Source: Haloferax marisrubri (GTDB lineage: Archaea; Halobacteriota; Halobacteria; Halobacteriales; Haloferacaceae). From it: 64,000 nucleotides of DNA. A program made the position numbers and the translations under genes. The notes beneath the pieces are model-generated. The model was given only the letters and a program-made list of their open reading frames with translations. It was not told where the DNA came from and searched no databases. This document shows positions 61,062 through 64,000 of this stretch, piece after piece; the stretch's first letter is position 1; the number at the start of each line of letters is the position of its first letter. Location of the stretch: the NCBI RefSeq assembly GCF_001469875.2, contig NZ_LOPW02000010.1, forward strand, positions 257,942 to 321,941, read 5' to 3'.

Positions 61062-62390
61062 ATGTTTGCAAATCGGGCTGCCCTTGCAGCTACATCCGAA
61101 CACAAACTCGTACTCGACTGCCTTGAGGCGGGGATTCGCGCTGCACACCCGCAGTCGGTTATCGAGCGGACTGTGTCGGTAGTTGACAACACGTTACACG
61201 TCGGTGAGCACGACTACGACCTCGACGACTACGACCGCCTGCTCGTGTTGGGTGGTGGTAACGCCGCTGCCCACGTCGCTGCGGCCCTCGAGACGTGCTT
61301 GTCCGACCGAATCGACGACGGACTGGTCGTGACAGACGATCTTGTTTCGCTCTCGAGGGTCAGCTGTGTCGAGGGGTCTCACCCGATTCCAGATGCGTCC
61401 GCCGTTTCGGGGACCGCCGAGCTACTGGAGCTCGCGTCAGACGCGACGACAGACGATCTCGTGCTCAGTATCGTGACGGGTGGGGGGAGCGCTCTCCTTC
61501 CTGCCCCAGCGGGTACACTCACTCTTAGTGACGTACAGGCAGTCACCGAGACACTTCTCAGGGCCGGTGCGACGATTGGAGAGATCAATACGGTTCGAAA
61601 ACATCTCTCAGCAATCAAGGGCGGTCGTCTCGCGGTCGCTGCCTCGCCAGCGGATGTCATCGGGCTCGTGTTCAGCGATGTCGTCGGGAACGATTTGGGT
61701 GCAGTGGCGAGCGGCCCTGTCTCGCCGGACCCGACGACATACGACGACGCACAAGCGGTGTTCGACCGCTACAACATCGAACCGCCTGAACCGGTTGTGC
61801 GCCACCTCAAAGACGGCTGCCAAGGAGAGCACCCAGAAACGCCTACAGAAGACCACCCGGCCTTCGCTGGTGTGGACGTTCACGTCTTGGCAGATAACGG
61901 AACCGCGCTGGAGAGTGCCGCCGAAGTCGCTCACGAACACGGGTACGAGCCGATGATCTTGTCATCGCATGTCCGAGGCGAAGCGAGCGAAATCGCGAAA
62001 GTACACGTCGGTCTCGCAGAGGAAGCGCTCGCCGCGAAACGACCGGTCGAACCACCGGCGGTCGTCCTTTCCGGCGGCGAAGCAACAGTAACCGTCTCGG
62101 GCGACGGACATGGCGGACCAAACCAAGAGTTCGCGTTGAGTGCTGCACTCGAACTCGATGCGGCGGGCGTCGTCGTTGGAGCGGTTGATACGGATGGCAT
62201 CGATGGCAATACCGACGCCGCTGGGGCACTCGTCGATGCCGAGCTACTTGACGACCAGGAGAGTGCACAGGCTGGGCTCGCACAAAACGACGTTTATCCA
62301 CACCTCGATGCCACGGGGGCACTTCTTCGATCGGGGCCGACCGGGACAAATGTAAACGATCTTCGTGTGATGGTAATCACGTCGACGTGA
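61062..62390 (+). CDS. Glycerate 2-kinase (MOFRL/GckA-type)
   Basis: It phosphorylates D-glycerate at C2. The 442-residue protein matches the glycerate kinase type-2 family: LVLGGGNAAAHVAAALE and VTGGGSALLPAPAGTLTLSD near the N-terminal ATP region, INTVRKHLSAIKGGRLA, DVVGNDLGAVASGPVSPD. The C-terminal MOFRL domain has SGGEATVTVSGDGHGGPNQE and DTDGIDGNTDAAGALVD. All key Gly/Asp loops are intact. The likely pathway is utilisation of glycerate from sugar acids or glycolate. Neighbours on the right, an IclR regulator and a TAXI receptor, point to a sugar-acid or carboxylate module. Confidence 0.93.
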   Translation: MFANRAALAATSEHKLVLDCLEAGIRAAHPQSVIERTVSVVDNTLHVGEHDYDLDDYDRLLVLGGGNAAAHVAAALETCLSDRIDDGLVVTDDLVSLSRVSCVEGSHPIPDASAVSGTAELLELASDATTDDLVLSIVTGGGSALLPAPAGTLTLSDVQAVTETLLRAGATIGEINTVRKHLSAIKGGRLAVAASPADVIGLVFSDVVGNDLGAVASGPVSPDPTTYDDAQAVFDRYNIEPPEPVVRHLKDGCQGEHPETPTEDHPAFAGVDVHVLADNGTALESAAEVAHEHGYEPMILSSHVRGEASEIAKVHVGLAEEALAAKRPVEPPAVVLSGGEATVTVSGDGHGGPNQEFALSAALELDAAGVVVGAVDTDGIDGNTDAAGALVDAELLDDQESAQAGLAQNDVYPHLDATGALLRSGPTGTNVNDLRVMVITST

Positions 62391-62397
62391 ACTACTT

Positions 62398-62412
62398 CGG
62401 GGTCAAGCCCCG
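62398..62412 (+). terminator. Hairpin CGGGG-TCAAG-CCCCG after glycerate kinase
   Basis: A perfect 5-bp stem with a TCAAG loop, 8 bp after the stop. No T-run follows directly, so it may act only with the later TTTCCCC. A similar hairpin type occurs at ends of haloarchaeal IS605-family elements, which I cannot exclude. Confidence 0.45.
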
Positions 62413-62654
62413 GGACTTCCCGTGGGTAGACCCGATATTCTGTGTTTCCCCTTCGTGAGCCGTGGTCCGCACGAGAATGTCTCAATCGTGACCCAGCAGC
62501 GAGCCGGCCGGCATCTATCTACGCAACAACACGTACTATATAAGGTTCCATCTCACGGGACATAATTATCGATGATAGATTATGTGGCAAGAGATTACAA
62601 CGGTATATTTGTAATGTATCGCACGAACATGGCTTCACCCGCACGGCAGTCGTC

Positions 62655-63395
62655 CTACTGGTATTTCATATTGAGCTCGACCTCGTTGACGACTCCCAGG
62701 AGTTTGTCTGGCAGTTCTTCGCGGTAGAATTCGCCTTTGAACCGGTTCTGCGGACCAGAGATACCGATCGCACCTAACGGCTGTCCGTTCGGCTTGATAA
62801 CTGGAACTGAGACGGACCGGAGACCCTCGATATACTCTTGATCGTTGAAACTGACGCCCTCGTCTCTGATCTCGCGGAGTTCGTCGTAGAGCTCGTCTTC
62901 GTCCGTGATGGTGTTCTCGGTGACTTTTGGGAGCCCATGACGCTCGATAATGCGAGCGATTTGGTCGTCAGTCAGTTGAGCGAGAATCGCTTTTCCACCG
63001 GAGGTCGCGTGGATTGGCATTCGCTTTCCGAGCTGTGTGTTCGTCTGAACGGCGTGTTCTCCGGTTTCTCGATAGATGTACACGAGATAGCCGTGTTCTT
63101 CGATCATGAACTGAGCACGTTCGTCAGTCTCCGAGGCGAGTGCTTTGACTTTCGGTTCGATCTGAGCGAACGCCTCGTGTCGGTTGTTTACACCCATACC
63201 GATGTAAAGAAATCGGGAGCCAATGTAGTAGAGATCCCCCGTCTTCATCACGTACTCTCGTTCTTCGAGTGTCTTGAGATGCCGGTGAACCGTGCTCTTG
63301 GGCAGCTCTAACTCCGTCGCCAGTTCCGATACTCGAGCCCCGTTTCGGTCTCGTAGTTCCTCGATAATCCTGAACAGCTTGTGTGTCGTTTTCAT
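62655..63395 (-). CDS. IclR-family transcriptional regulator
   Basis: The 246-residue protein has an N-terminal winged helix (HKLFRIIEELRDRNGARVSE, LATELELPKSTVHRHLKTLE) and an IclR effector domain: YIGMGVNNRHEAFAQIEPKV, GYLVYIYRETGEHAVQT, IHATSGGKAILAQLTDD, EGLRSVSVPVIKPNGQPLGA. The domain binds small carboxylates or sugar derivatives. An imperfect palindrome and TATA box lie upstream, suggesting autoregulation. It likely controls the TAXI transporter and glycerate kinase genes. Confidence 0.9.
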   Translation of the reverse strand: MKTTHKLFRIIEELRDRNGARVSELATELELPKSTVHRHLKTLEEREYVMKTGDLYYIGSRFLYIGMGVNNRHEAFAQIEPKVKALASETDERAQFMIEEHGYLVYIYRETGEHAVQTNTQLGKRMPIHATSGGKAILAQLTDDQIARIIERHGLPKVTENTITDEDELYDELREIRDEGVSFNDQEYIEGLRSVSVPVIKPNGQPLGAIGISGPQNRFKGEFYREELPDKLLGVVNEVELNMKYQ

Positions 63396-63735
63396 GGTTT
63401 GTGTTTCCGTTAGTCGTGATTCTCAGCGATGACACATAAAGTTTCACAATGTGGAACAGAACACTCAGAGCCTCACTTCGGATTGGCGCGCGTGTCTCGG
63501 CGTACACACGTAGTGTTCGTGTGAGTCATACTCACACATATGCACTCAACAATCATTATGGTTGTTCGCGTGTCCATACATCCGTCTTCGAACGCAACGA
63601 AGTGAGACCCCATACTGGCCGCTAATCAGCATCGAGTGTGTGCCATGATACGGAACTTTATATACAAAGTTGCTGAATACGAAGTGCAATCGGTGACTAA
63701 TCATAAAAAACGAAACGTCCGTCAGTTTGGTTTCG
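63396..63735. promoter_or_regulatory. Intergenic region with a 19-bp perfect palindrome
   Basis: No gene supported. The strongest element is GTGTGAGT-CAT-ACTCACAC at 63519-63537, an exact 8-bp dyad. TTTATATACAAAG near 63657 is TATA-like. The operator beside the IclR gene is listed separately. The palindrome could be a second IclR site. Confidence 0.5.
63441..63457 (-). promoter_or_regulatory. IclR-type operator candidate GTTTCACA-AT-GTGGAAC overlapping promoter
   Basis: The imperfect palindrome has one mismatch between arms and lies directly upstream of the TATA-like CTTTATGTG (reverse strand, 63433-63441). The start at 63395 is 45 bp away. The layout suits autoregulation by the IclR protein. 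Confidence 0.45.
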
Positions 63736-64000
63736 TTACGCTTCGTCGCCGACGGTCCAGGAGTCGTCCCACACGTCTTGTTCCTTGTAGAACTCAGCAA
63801 CACCCGGGTGGACCGGATGTTCTGGAATGACTGCGGTGGCCATATCTGCCGGGTCAGAGTGGTCAGCGTACGTCTGGTCGGCCTCTCGGATCGTCTCGCC
63901 GTGTTCGTGACTAATCCGAGCCAGTTCGTGTGCGGCGTCTGCTGGCACTTCCGGGCCGAGCAGACACTGCAGGTCAAGATTCCAGCTGACGATCGAGTCG
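63736..64000 (-). CDS. TAXI-family TRAP transporter solute receptor, C-terminal end (runs out of window)
   Basis: The reverse-strand frame is open to the right edge and ends at 63736. Visible end: SWNLDLQCLLGPEVPADAAH, ELARISHEHGETIREADQTY, AVIPEHPVHPGVAEFYKEQD, VWDDSWTVGDEA. The phrase HPVHPGVAEFYKE near the C-terminus is typical of TAXI receptors, which bind small carboxylates and deliver them to TRAP permeases. The N-terminus, signal peptide and permease genes lie beyond the window. Context with IclR and glycerate kinase suggests uptake of a glycerate-yielding substrate. Confidence 0.78.
   Translation of the reverse strand, partial: DSIVSWNLDLQCLLGPEVPADAAHELARISHEHGETIREADQTYADHSDPADMATAVIPEHPVHPGVAEFYKEQDVWDDSWTVGDEA

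Noticed and set aside
1..64000. CRISPR array or complete insertion sequence
   Set aside because: No regularly spaced repeats and no full-length transposase were found by eye.

Overview
The window is chromosomal DNA of a haloarchaeon, most likely Haloferax or a close relative. The evidence is high GC, acidic proteins, leaderless gene starts behind TATA-like boxes, Tat-lipoprotein leaders and a PGF-CTERM protein. Lineage markers include ArcS, a CetZ tubulin homologue beside a salactin/volactin-type actin homologue, halocyanins and a Cdc6/Orc1 paralogue.

Layout. 0-9.5 kb: end of a DUF7282 surface protein, a flavin-binding enzyme, archaeosine synthase ArcS, small regulators and helical proteins, a DUF7504 protein, a coiled-coil zinc-ribbon protein and a DUF5305 membrane protein. 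9.5-15.7 kb: a secretion/fibre locus in which a signal peptidase I fused to an extracellular domain is divergent from an operon of three short secreted beta-rich proteins plus a membrane-anchored HTH protein. A 598-residue beta-helix adhesin lies beside them and shares leader features with the fibre proteins. 16-20.7 kb: cytoskeletal block (CetZ, zinc-ribbon protein, actin homologue, four-TM membrane protein). 20.8-30.1 kb: pentapeptide-repeat protein, PRC-barrel protein, a 1556-residue secreted repeat protein ending in cohesin-like and dockerin domains, and a pair of small paralogues. 30.3-37 kb: metabolism and transport (malic enzyme, UspA, CaCA antiporter, ThiC, EamA).

37-54.3 kb is a denitrification island: multicopper oxidase, two halocyanins, quinol-type NO reductase, copper nitrite reductase NirK, a heme-copper-like membrane protein, two DUF2249 proteins, a cupin, a bat-type regulator, and a radical SAM/SPASM enzyme with a CGCGG-type candidate RiPP precursor. 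Eleven copies of a palindrome of the form CGAAC-NN-GTTCG precede genes here, seven of them 36-44 bp before a start codon, which defines a probable anaerobic/nitrogen-oxide regulon. A VapBC module with a frameshifted third gene interrupts the island. 54.6-64 kb: Cdc6/Orc1 paralogue, class I fructose-bisphosphatase, intradiol-dioxygenase-like lipoprotein, MFS transporter, glycerate 2-kinase, IclR regulator and the C-terminus of a TAXI-type TRAP solute receptor.

Together the island genes suggest nitrite to NO to N2O respiration with halocyanin electron carriers outside the membrane. No nitrate or nitrous oxide reductase is visible in the window. The most promising poorly described systems are the rSAM/CGCGG pair under the denitrification operator and the signal-peptidase/fibre/adhesin locus.
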